This document shows, piece by piece, positions 8,172 to 15,778 of a DNA stretch of 64,000 bases. A model generated the notes under the pieces. That model saw only the letters and a list, made by a program, of their open reading frames with translations. It did no database searches and was not told the origin of the DNA. Every line of letters begins with the position of its first letter. Positions within the stretch are counted from its first letter, which is position 1. A program made the translations under genes and the position numbers. This stretch comes from Lysinibacillus composti (GTDB lineage Bacteria > Bacillota > Bacilli > Bacillales_A > Planococcaceae): assembly GCF_016908465.1 (NCBI RefSeq), contig NZ_JAFBDY010000007.1, forward strand, positions 1 to 64,000. The letters are read 5' to 3'.

Positions 8172-8759
8172 CTTAGACCCTTTCAAAATTAATTAGTACT
8201 TCTTCTCTATCAAAATATTATACGCACTTAGTTATCGTAAATAGTAACTTTAAGGATCTATTCGTTTCAACCAAAATTATTATATCTTTTCCCCCTTTTC
8301 TTCTAGTCGCTACGTATAGGGTCTCAATATAGTTCTAATTGTTTTCGTATTAAAATTAACAAGATAGGTTGTTTTTTCATTGGAATATTATAACTTTTTT
8401 ACTCTAAAGCTAAAGCCATATTGCTCCGTTATATTATACAAGTAGATGTAAAGTTATTAATAAGGTTTTATTTTTCTATTATGTTTAAAAGGCAATATAG
8501 TTTCACTTTTAATTCATCCATATAAACATTGCTATTATAAGCTTTCTAAGTAATACCTATATCCTTACTCAGTAAGACACTGAGTATGAACATAGTATGT
8601 TTATCGGTAAGAAAAAACAATAAAAATAGAACCTGATTATGAGACTTACACTTCAATCAGGTTCATATTCAATAATTATAACAAAATAACTTTCTTATTC
8701 CAAAATTGTAATAAGCTGAAACCAGAATGATAAATCCACAATCTCAATTATTTTTACAT
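8172..8759. other. AT-rich intergenic region with palindromes
   Basis: No gene seen in about 590 bases. It contains a perfect 8-bp inverted repeat TACTCAGT/ACTGAGTA (8566-8573, 8579-8586) that could be an operator, and a terminator-like hairpin (below). The right part of the orphan gene's promoter region should lie near 8172-8300. Confidence 0.45.
8629..8664. terminator. hairpin downstream of replication-relaxation gene
   Basis: GAACCTGATT (8629-8638) pairs with AATCAGGTTC (8655-8664). It lies about 100 bases past the stop at 8760; on the minus strand it is followed by TATTTTTATTG. Confidence 0.6.
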
Positions 8760-9971
8760 TTATTCATCTCTATATAGCGAATCTGTAACTAAGTCTAAAT
8801 CTATATCTAATTTGGTTTTGATGTCACCACCAATGTAAGGCATATTTATGAATTTCATTGATGGTGAATTGTTTATTTCATTTAATTTATTTAATAATCC
8901 GTTAAATCTACCAGGAATACGGTATTTACTTAGATTATAATTGAAGTTAATTTCCTGGCCTATTGTAATTCCAACTATATAGTAAAGCTGCTTTATATCT
9001 TGTGTTTCATATAAAATTCTAATTATCTTAGTTGAATATTGGGAACCAAAAGTAAATAAAGCTTGTTTACCACTTGGTAATTGGTAAACATCATACAATA
9101 CCCCTACCATTTTTTGATAATCACCCTTAATATTTATAAGGTTTTGCTTATAAGAATTAAAACCAAAGTGTCTATACATAAAGTTATAAACATCCCCTAT
9201 TTCACATAAATGTAAATCAACTTTAAGAGACAAATCCTGCATTGCAGTTAAGAATGCTGCCATTATAGTTTCCCAACGTTGTTGTAATTTAGTCTTATTA
9301 GTTACATCTTTCACTACAATTAAGATATCAGTAATATCATCTTTATTATTTGTATCTTGTAGATATAATTGATAATTCTTAAACTTCTCAACTAGTTGTG
9401 CGAATCTTTCTGTGCCCCGATCTATTTCAATAGCAATTCTCCTCTCTCCATATTTCACCTCTGCATCCATTCTTAACTTTTGTTTCTTATCATATTTCCG
9501 AACACTGTATAGGTTATTTCGATATTCAAATACTTCTTTTCTATCAACTGAAATTCTAATAAAAAAATCAACAAGCATTAGATGATGCTCAATTTGATTT
9601 ATTGGAGGTGAATGCACTTCATAAGTAAAGAATCCTTGATTATCAAAATTATTATCGGGAGCCCACCCCTCACCTTCGATACCATCCTGGATTAAATAGT
9701 ATGATTGGATATTGGCTAACCCTTTTGAAGTTAAAGAATAAATTGAATGTCTAATTCTTTTGTTATTCGATCTACTAAAATTTACAAAACCCTTTTCAAC
9801 CAAAATAGCTAATTGATTATATGTGTATTTTTCCTGAGATTTATTGATCACCCTCTCGTTATAAACAATCTTTGCTATTTGAAGAGCAGTCGCTCCTCTA
9901 ATTCTATAAAGATTTTCAACAATTTTTCTTTGTCTATTAGACAACGTTTCAATGTCCAGCTTTTCTTTCAT
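8760..9971 (-). CDS. replication-relaxation family protein
   Basis: 403 residues; the ATG at 9971 has AGGAGG 7 bases before it, so the longer upstream frame is rejected. Residues about 8-90 form a winged helix (NRQRKIVENLYRIRGATALQIAKIV ... YSLTSKGL when read in pieces). Next comes the family core with NQIEHHLMLVDFFIRIS and a nuclease-like strand pattern RMDAEVKYGERRIAIEID. This architecture is typical of replication-relaxation proteins of Gram-positive plasmids and integrative elements, which are thought to act in plasmid-type replication or mobilisation. Its leader holds a terminator and, further upstream, iterons, which fits copy-number or expression control. Confidence 0.75.
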   Translation of the reverse strand: MKEKLDIETLSNRQRKIVENLYRIRGATALQIAKIVYNERVINKSQEKYTYNQLAILVEKGFVNFSRSNNKRIRHSIYSLTSKGLANIQSYYLIQDGIEGEGWAPDNNFDNQGFFTYEVHSPPINQIEHHLMLVDFFIRISVDRKEVFEYRNNLYSVRKYDKKQKLRMDAEVKYGERRIAIEIDRGTERFAQLVEKFKNYQLYLQDTNNKDDITDILIVVKDVTNKTKLQQRWETIMAAFLTAMQDLSLKVDLHLCEIGDVYNFMYRHFGFNSYKQNLINIKGDYQKMVGVLYDVYQLPSGKQALFTFGSQYSTKIIRILYETQDIKQLYYIVGITIGQEINFNYNLSKYRIPGRFNGLLNKLNEINNSPSMKFINMPYIGGDIKTKLDIDLDLVTDSLYRDE

Positions 9972-9993
9972 AATTAACCTCCTAAACAAAAAA

Positions 9994-10049
9994 GAACACC
10001 CCAAAATGCATCATTACGGAATAATGATTTTAAGCATTTTGGGGTGTTC
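9994..10049 (-). terminator. terminator/attenuator in the leader of the replication-relaxation gene
   Basis: Sixteen-base perfect arms (9994-10009 and 10034-10049) enclose a second hairpin ATCATTA/TAATGAT. On the minus strand the structure is followed at once by TTTTTTG and then by the AGGAGG of the gene at 9971. A terminator between promoter and ribosome site implies transcription attenuation, as in antisense-controlled plasmid rep genes. Confidence 0.7.
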
Positions 10050-10188
10050 CCACTTTGTAATTATTTAGCTTTACTATAAAATTTTAACATAATACACTAA
10101 TTGAGTAAAATCCTCCATGTTAAAATTCCCACATTGTAATAATTCAATCAGTTCAGAAAATACACACACACTGATCACACAGTACTCT

Positions 10189-10298
10189 CACATTAATCAC
10201 ATAGTAATCACACATTAATCACATAGTAATCACACATTAATCACATAGTAATCACACATTAATCACATAGTAATCACACATTAATCACATACTAGTTC
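10189..10298. repeat. 22-bp iterons, putative replication origin
   Basis: Five tandem copies of a 22-bp unit starting CACATTAATCACATAGTAAT at 10189, 10211, 10233, 10255 and 10277; the first four are identical and the last diverges at its end. A degenerate copy (CTGATCACACAGTACTCTCA) precedes them. Direct repeats of about two helical turns beside a replication-type gene are the hallmark of iteron origins bound by an initiator. Confidence 0.75.
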
Positions 10299-10586
10299 CA
10301 CACATCCCGGAATAAGGGTAAATAGGGACTTTTAGTAAATTAACTGTCCCTAAAAAAATCTACGATAATTAAATACTTTTGAGCAATTAGGGGTATTAGG
10401 GTAGTATTGCAGTCTACTTGGAAATCTTGACTTTAATATACAGTCACTATGTATCCTCCCCTAATTACCCTATTACCCCAAAACTTTAGATTCCTCTAGA
10501 CTTTACATTAGGGACTATAAATTCCCTAGTTACCCTTAATTCCCCTAAAGCTTAATGTAAGATGATCATATAATTTTTAGACGTTA
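10299..10586. repeat. G/C-run region with inverted repeat beside the iterons
   Basis: Gene-free. The + strand carries GGGTAAATAGGGA and GGGGTATTAGGGTA (10390-10403) in the left half and the complementary type CCCCTAATTACCC, TACCCTATTACCCC (10466-10479) and CCCTAGTTACCC in the right half. The pair 10390-10403/10466-10479 is a 14-bp inverted repeat with one mismatch. It could be part of the origin or an RNA structure upstream of the iterons. Confidence 0.5.
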
Positions 10587-12083
10587 CTATTTTATTATCC
10601 GAGGATTCACAAGGATGATTAACTTTCTACCATCCTTCTCAAGTTTTATATAATTCATTTCTTCTAAAAAATGAAGTACTCTTTTTAATTCTCTCGACTT
10701 TGAGAAGCGTCTTTTTACCAACTGCCATAAATCTTGATAAACAATTTTTTTTTGTCCTTTAAACCTATCAAAGGTAGTAATTTTGTTTAAAATATATTTT
10801 ACATCATCTAGATTTTCATTTTCACGAATAATACCAAAAGCACATTCTGCATGTTGAATAAAGTAATCCCGCATACTATCAGCCTTTAACAACGTTTCTA
10901 AATTAATTTTTCTAGGAATATCATTCATTTTAATATTTTCAGCGATATGTAATAACCCAGCAACTCTGATTATCTGACCACATAATTTCCCTAACCAATT
11001 TCTATAGGCACTATTATTATCTTTATTACCTAACATTATTTCTATTTCTTTTAACATCTTAAATAAATAAATCTGAGCTTCATCATCAAATTTCAAAGAA
11101 ATTAGTGATTCAACTTTTAAGTTCAATAGCCTGTTAATATTAGTTTTAAATAAATTTTCTATTTCTTTTGGAATCTTATCTGGATTAGGTTTTCTGCTCC
11201 CTACTAATGATTTTGGAATCGAGTACAAAAAACGTTGTGTAAGGCCACGTTCAGAAAAACTAATAGGTAATTCTTGAAATACACTTGGTTGAATATATAT
11301 ACCGATAGTTAATTTGGGATTATTTAATGAAATACTCTTTCCACTTGCACGGTCAACCCTTACGTTTCCACCACTAAAAGCTTTAAGATATATTTCAAGG
11401 TTTACTTTGTTGGAGTACCTCCCTGCCATCATTTGATATACTTCTGCGCCTTCGTCCGATAAGATTGATAAGCGTTCATTATTCACACTCATTACCTCTG
11501 CTATACTTTCAGGTGTAATATCATTTGAATATAATTTTGGTTCTTTAGTAAGTGGATTCGTTTCTTCTTTAACTTCTTTAGCTAATTGCTTAATATCATT
11601 CATAATGACAGTAGATTTTTCTTGATCCTCTTCTTTACTATAAAGCTGTTTTAAATATTCTATCTTTTTAGATATTGTATTTCTTTCAACTTCCTCTTCA
11701 ATAATAATTGAAGCAAGTCTTTCTTTTTCTTTATCTTGATACTCTGTGATCGGATTAAGAAATGCTTTGTACACTGCAGTCTTTCTCTCTGAGGATTCTA
11801 AAGCAATAACTGTATAAGTGTTCAGCGATTCAATCCATTTACTCCCATTTGCTTGTATCTCAAACTTACTATCAATTGTAGTAGATAGTATAGCAATACT
11901 ATTCATTGCTGCTGCATCTAAGGGAGTTTGCGTTTCCTCAGCTACTGCTTCTATGTAATGTTTTAGCCAATCTGGAAATATCTCAACATTAAAGATAGGA
12001 AGTATTTTATTGTCTAATTCAATGGGCTCTCCCCATTCTAAAATTACAGCTTCAAATTCTTTAAATAATTCATTATCAACCAC
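10587..12083 (-). CDS. DUF3987 family protein
   Basis: 498 residues. The N-terminal part, FPDWLKHYIEAVAEETQTPL followed by AAAMNSIAILSTTI, is the typical opening of DUF3987 proteins. These proteins resemble phage/island helicase-primase components. A Walker A-like loop is degenerate (ALESSERKT, residues 94-102; the usual form is PPSERKS) and an ILSDEG segment near 208 fits a Walker B position. A charged coiled region (about 113-175) interrupts them. The C-terminus looks like a winged helix (FLEEMNYIKLEKDGRKL). Such proteins are found in integrated elements and probably act in element replication. Confidence 0.75.
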   Translation of the reverse strand: MVDNELFKEFEAVILEWGEPIELDNKILPIFNVEIFPDWLKHYIEAVAEETQTPLDAAAMNSIAILSTTIDSKFEIQANGSKWIESLNTYTVIALESSERKTAVYKAFLNPITEYQDKEKERLASIIIEEEVERNTISKKIEYLKQLYSKEEDQEKSTVIMNDIKQLAKEVKEETNPLTKEPKLYSNDITPESIAEVMSVNNERLSILSDEGAEVYQMMAGRYSNKVNLEIYLKAFSGGNVRVDRASGKSISLNNPKLTIGIYIQPSVFQELPISFSERGLTQRFLYSIPKSLVGSRKPNPDKIPKEIENLFKTNINRLLNLKVESLISLKFDDEAQIYLFKMLKEIEIMLGNKDNNSAYRNWLGKLCGQIIRVAGLLHIAENIKMNDIPRKINLETLLKADSMRDYFIQHAECAFGIIRENENLDDVKYILNKITTFDRFKGQKKIVYQDLWQLVKRRFSKSRELKRVLHFLEEMNYIKLEKDGRKLIILVNPRIIK

Positions 12084-12159
12084 AATTTAGCCCCACTTTC
12101 ATTCAGGAATGGTTTTAGTTTCTTTTACTCCAATTCAATTTACTTGCCCCCACTAGCAT

Positions 12160-12438
12160 CTAAAAACTGTTTTTTCGTAAAAATGTATCAATCTCATACT
12201 TTGAAACTCTTTTAATTCCATCAATTTCACATATTGGTAATCCCATTAATCTAAATTTTATAAAGCTGTTATAACTAACTCCTGCATATGCTGCCCCTTC
12301 TTTAAGGGACATCCATTCCTTGCTCTTAAGTTGTTTTTGATTCAGAACAAGTGCTTCTTTTGTTGCGCTAATAACCAAATCTTTTAATTGGCTTTCTAAT
12401 TCACGAAAAATATCAAGTTCAACTTTCAAATTATTCAC
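12160..12438 (-). CDS. excisionase-like HTH DNA-binding protein
   Basis: 92 residues. After a helical N-terminus, KEWMSLKEGAAYAGVSYNSF and then KFRLMGLPICEIDGIKRV form the MerR/excisionase-type winged helix (SLKEAAxYxGVS...GLPxxxxGxxxRxxKxEID). Small proteins of this type act as Xis, directing the integrase towards excision, or as regulators of the element. It is the first gene of the leftward transcript and faces the divergent repressor gene. Confidence 0.75.
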   Translation of the reverse strand: MNNLKVELDIFRELESQLKDLVISATKEALVLNQKQLKSKEWMSLKEGAAYAGVSYNSFIKFRLMGLPICEIDGIKRVSKYEIDTFLRKNSF

Positions 12439-12478
12439 CCCCTTTATTCAACCAAAAACTTAATTGTATTAATTGTTA

Positions 12479-12519
12479 AAATACATAGAGTTGCACAACC
12501 TATGCAACTCTATGTATTT
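12479..12519. promoter_or_regulatory. 17-bp perfect inverted repeat in the divergent control region
   Basis: AAATACATAGAGTTGCA (12479-12495) and its exact complement (12503-12519), spacer 7 bases, between the divergent excisionase-like and XRE genes. It is a likely repressor operator or, as RNA on the minus strand, a leader hairpin. TTAAAATACAT-like motifs flank it on both sides. Confidence 0.6.
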
Positions 12520-12643
12520 CGCTTTAACATTTTAATACATGGAATATATTACACAAAACATAATAATACTGTCAAACCTTTTTGGTGCAACAACTCAAAA
12601 CTTGTTGTAAAATTATATTATTAAATTAATAAGGTGGAATCCT

Positions 12644-13303
12644 ATGATGGGGAAGACTCTTGGACAAAAAATAAAAACAATACGTCTAAATTTGGGGAAA
12701 AATATGGAGGAATTTGGAGAATTAGTTGACAAGGCAAATAAAGGCCTAGTATCCAGGTGGGAAAGCGATAAAAGTATACCAGGAATTGAGAGGCTACACA
12801 TAATTGCACAACTAGGTAATATGACACTTGAGGAATTAATGGAAACAGAAAATGTTAATTCATTACTAGAAAAAAGCATAGGTTTGGAATCTCATTTAGA
12901 TTTATCACTTTATAACCTGCAGGATTTAAGAAAAACTCTTACAAAGATAACCAAAAGATATAAAGAATATGAGGAAAAATATAAAGATGACAAAGAATTG
13001 CTTCTTGAAACATACAAAGCAGAATTTAGAACTATTGAGGAAGTAAATAAATTTTTAAATGATGAAATTGACATAAATAATAATTTAGTAAAAGAGCTTC
13101 GAGAATTGATAAAAGTCATCCAAAATATAACCTACTCTGAAGTCTTTAAATCAATAGATAGGCAAAGTATTACTAAGAGACAAACAAATTTCCCTCTTGA
13201 AAGTTTATTTACTAGTGGAATAAATATAACTCTTGATGATAAATTATTAACTAAAGACGATAAAGAACGAGCTTTACAAATTTTAAATTTAGTATTTAAA
13301 TAA
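12644..13303 (+). CDS. XRE-family repressor of the integrative element
   Basis: 219 residues, GGTGG upstream of the ATG. Residues 5-65 are a clear Cro/cI helix-turn-helix (LGQKIKTIRLNLGKNMEEFG, then KGLVSRWESDKSIPGIERL). The rest is a long charged helix, probably a coiled coil (YKEYEEKYKDDKELLLETYK), with no peptidase domain. It is divergent from the excisionase-like gene and 65 bases upstream of the integrase gene, the usual place for a lysogeny-type repressor. It may be controlled by the peptidase of another module, but there is no evidence. Confidence 0.8.
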   Translation: MMGKTLGQKIKTIRLNLGKNMEEFGELVDKANKGLVSRWESDKSIPGIERLHIIAQLGNMTLEELMETENVNSLLEKSIGLESHLDLSLYNLQDLRKTLTKITKRYKEYEEKYKDDKELLLETYKAEFRTIEEVNKFLNDEIDINNNLVKELRELIKVIQNITYSEVFKSIDRQSITKRQTNFPLESLFTSGINITLDDKLLTKDDKERALQILNLVFK

Positions 13304-13368
13304 TTTATAAATTTATATACTCCTTTCAAAAACTTGCCCCCGCAAGCGACTAGTAGGAGGAATATATT

Positions 13369-14526
13369 GTGACAACTATTCAAAGTTATACAACAAAAGA
13401 TGGAAAAAAGTTATTTAAATTTCAAATTTATATTGGCACAGATCCACTAACAGGAAAACGCCAAAAAACAACGAGGAGCGGTTTTAAAACTAATAAGGAA
13501 GCACAATTAGCACTATCTCGATTGCGATTAGAAATTGCAAATGGTACATTTCAAAAAAATATTCCAGTAACTTTTCAAGAAGTTTATGATATCTGGATTT
13601 ACCAATACGAAAAAACTGTTCAAGAAAGTACTTTTGTCAAAACATCTGGTATTTTTAAAAATCATATCTTGCCTTCATTTAATGAATATAAGATAGATAA
13701 AATTAATGTTGATATTTGCCAAAATCATGTTAACGAGTGGTTTGAAAAGATACAAAAGTTTCGTACTGTAAAAGCATACGCATCAAAGGTGTTCGACTTT
13801 GCTATGAAACGTGGGTATATTCAATCTAACCCAATGAAGTTAGTTGAAATACCTGTACGTCATGAACAACCAGATCTAGAAGAGGAATTTGAAAACTTTT
13901 ACACAAGAGAACAACTAATTCACTTTTTACAATGTGCAGAAAAAGAGAATAACTACAAGGCATTTACATTATTTAGATTGTTAGCATTTTCAGGAATGCG
14001 AAAAGGGGAAGCTCTAGCACTTACATGGAGAGATATTAATTTTGAAGCTAAAGAAATTCGAATTAATAAGGCTCTTTCTCGAGGAAAAGATAGTCGGTTA
14101 TATGTTAAAAATACAAAAAATAAAAAAAACCGGACCATTAAAATGGATGATAAAACAATGGAATTCCTTAGAATTTGGAAAGAACAGCAATTTAAAGATT
14201 ATACAATAATAGGATTTGACACTTTAACAAAAAAGCAATTGGTCTTCAGTAATGAATATAATGAACATTTACAGCCGACTAAAACTCGTAAGTGGTTAGA
14301 ACATATATTAAATAAATACAACTTAGATAAAATTACAACTCATGGACTTCGCCATACTCACTGTAGTTTATTATTCGAAGCTGGCGCAACAATTCCCGAA
14401 GTTCAAGATCGATTAGGTCATGATGACGTACAAACAACAATGAACATCTATACTCATGTATCTAAAAAAGCAAAAGAAAATGCTATACAAAAATTCTCAG
14501 ATTACCTTAATGATGATAATAATTAG
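13369..14526 (+). CDS. tyrosine recombinase / integrase
   Basis: 385 residues from a GTG with GGAGG 8 bases upstream. The N-terminal AP2-like arm-binding domain (YTTKDGKKLFKFQIYIGTD, GFKTNKEAQLAL) is followed by a SAM-like core-binding domain. The catalytic domain carries R211 (SGMRKGEAL), H325 and R328 (THGLRHTH), H351 (LGHDD) and nucleophile Y361 (MNIYTHV). It resembles Tn916/ICEBs1-type integrases. The gene points at ssrA and ends about 140 bases from its 3' end, so tmRNA is the likely attachment site. Confidence 0.93.
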   Translation: MTTIQSYTTKDGKKLFKFQIYIGTDPLTGKRQKTTRSGFKTNKEAQLALSRLRLEIANGTFQKNIPVTFQEVYDIWIYQYEKTVQESTFVKTSGIFKNHILPSFNEYKIDKINVDICQNHVNEWFEKIQKFRTVKAYASKVFDFAMKRGYIQSNPMKLVEIPVRHEQPDLEEEFENFYTREQLIHFLQCAEKENNYKAFTLFRLLAFSGMRKGEALALTWRDINFEAKEIRINKALSRGKDSRLYVKNTKNKKNRTIKMDDKTMEFLRIWKEQQFKDYTIIGFDTLTKKQLVFSNEYNEHLQPTKTRKWLEHILNKYNLDKITTHGLRHTHCSLLFEAGATIPEVQDRLGHDDVQTTMNIYTHVSKKAKENAIQKFSDYLNDDNN

Positions 14527-14609
14527 TACAACAAAGCAATTTAGAAAAATGCCAAAAAAAATGCCATTGGTTGAAATTCAATGCTTTTACATGAAATTAG
14601 AAAAATAAA

Positions 14610-14632
14610 AAACCCTTGATATACAAGGGTTT
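14610..14632 (+). terminator. terminator after integrase gene
   Basis: AAACCCTTG (14610-14618) with CAAGGGTTT (14624-14632), T run at the end. It may serve both the integrase and ssrA transcripts. Confidence 0.75.
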
Positions 14633-14643
14633 TGACACTGTTT

Positions 14644-14680
14644 GAAATCAGTTGATTTCGTATTATGGAGACGGCGGGAG
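14644..14680. other. putative element attachment site at the ssrA 3' end
   Basis: The last bases of ssrA (CCA end at 14666) border a perfect palindrome GAAATCA-GT-TGATTTC (14644-14659). Tyrosine integrases commonly use the T-arm/3' end of tRNA or tmRNA genes. I could not find a second copy of the tmRNA 3' end in the left part of the window, so the far boundary is probably outside it or strongly diverged. Confidence 0.45.
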
Positions 14681-15018
14681 TCGAACCCGCGTCCAGAAAC
14701 TCCAATACTTAAGCTTCTACGCGTGTAGTTTGCCTACTTACGATTCGCGTGGCATTATGCCGACAAACAGGCGTCCTGCACGCTAGCTTGGAAATCTCTT
14801 GACGGTGACTCAAGCGGCACCACCGACCGTATCCCACTAAAGTTGGGCCCCACGTTCTCTACATGGGCGATAGAGAGGCAGAGCGCTCACGAGCTTACGC
14901 TGCGAAAGCTAAATTTTGTTGTTTGCCAGTTATTATATAACTTCCGTTGATGACGGAGCCGAGACCTCCGACGCGCGACTCAAGCTTGAACCATCCCTGT
15001 CGAATCCGTAACGTCCCC
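14666..15018 (-). ncRNA. ssrA: tmRNA
   Basis: 353 nt. The 5' end reads GGGGACGTTACGGATTCGAC and the 3' end has the T-arm GGGTTCGACTCCCGCCGTCT followed by CCA, forming the tRNA-Ala-like domain. The tag frame starts at GGC and ends GCA GCG TAA, giving A-GKQQNLAFAA with the charged alanine added. The tag ends in the hydrophobic/Ala signal used by ClpXP. A TATAAT box lies in the bases just upstream of the 5' end. It frees stalled ribosomes together with SmpB, encoded next to it on the same strand. Confidence 0.95.
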
Positions 15019-15221
15019 TTTATAATATTATAAAGTGGGCTAGAATTTCTTCTAGTACGGTAGAAGCTTGTCTTGCACTTCTATACATCTGGCAACGAAG
15101 TAACTTTATTATACGAGAGTTTGAGCGATTTATCAAGTCATCTTGAGATGTACATTATTCCGCTCTTAGAAAATCGTTCCTTCAAACAAAGAAGATAATC
15201 TTCTCGCAATATCCGCGCACC

Positions 15222-15686
15222 TTATTGATTCTTCGCTTTAAATGCACGTTCCATCTCACGTTTTGCTTCTTTTTTACGCATGTCATTACGTTTATCGTAG
15301 TCTTTCTTCCCTTTACCAAGACCCACTAATAATTTGGCATAGCCATCTTTAATATACATTTTTAACGGGACGATCGTATATCCGTCACGTTTTACTGCAC
15401 CAACAAGCTCGCTAATTTGCTTTTTATGTAAGAGCAATTTACGTGTACGTAATGGATCATGGTTGAAACGGTTCCCTTGATCATAAGGGCTTACATGCAT
15501 ATTTGTAATCCAAGCTTCCCCATTACGAATTTGGACGTATGAATCTTTTAATTGGACTTTTCCGTTTCGGATCGACTTGATTTCTGTTCCTTGCAATACC
15601 ATGCCTGCTTCATACGTTTCTTCTATAAAGTAATCATGGTTTGCTTTTTTGTTTTGCGCTAATACTTTTCCAGTTCCTTTTGCCAC
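15222..15686 (-). CDS. smpB: SsrA-binding protein SmpB
   Basis: 154 residues from a GTG at 15686 (GAGGTG 6 bases upstream); the protein begins [20 protein letters not shown] as in other Bacilli, so the 57-base longer frame is rejected. Contains [18 protein letters not shown] and the basic C-terminal tail [20 protein letters not shown] that enters the mRNA channel. It delivers tmRNA to stalled ribosomes. It lies between rnr and ssrA, all on the same strand, the conserved Firmicute order. Confidence 0.96.
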   Translation of the reverse strand: MAKGTGKVLAQNKKANHDYFIEETYEAGMVLQGTEIKSIRNGKVQLKDSYVQIRNGEAWITNMHVSPYDQGNRFNHDPLRTRKLLLHKKQISELVGAVKRDGYTIVPLKMYIKDGYAKLLVGLGKGKKDYDKRNDMRKKEAKREMERAFKAKNQ

Positions 15687-15778
15687 TGTCAACACCTCAA
15701 TATCTACACTTGTATCTTCTATTATAAAAGAACAAGTGGCCAAGTGATACCATTAAGTATACACTTGGCTCCTCATCA

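Noticed and set aside
10189-10298. CRISPR array
   Set aside because: Units are 22 bp head to tail with no unique spacers and no cas genes nearby; they fit iterons.
1-14500. Second copy of the tmRNA 3' end marking the left end of the element
   Set aside because: I looked for GGAGACGGCGGGAGTCG on the + strand and did not find it; a divergent copy cannot be excluded by eye.
15687-15743. Upstream extension of SmpB
   Set aside because: Ribosome site and family alignment support the GTG at 15686.
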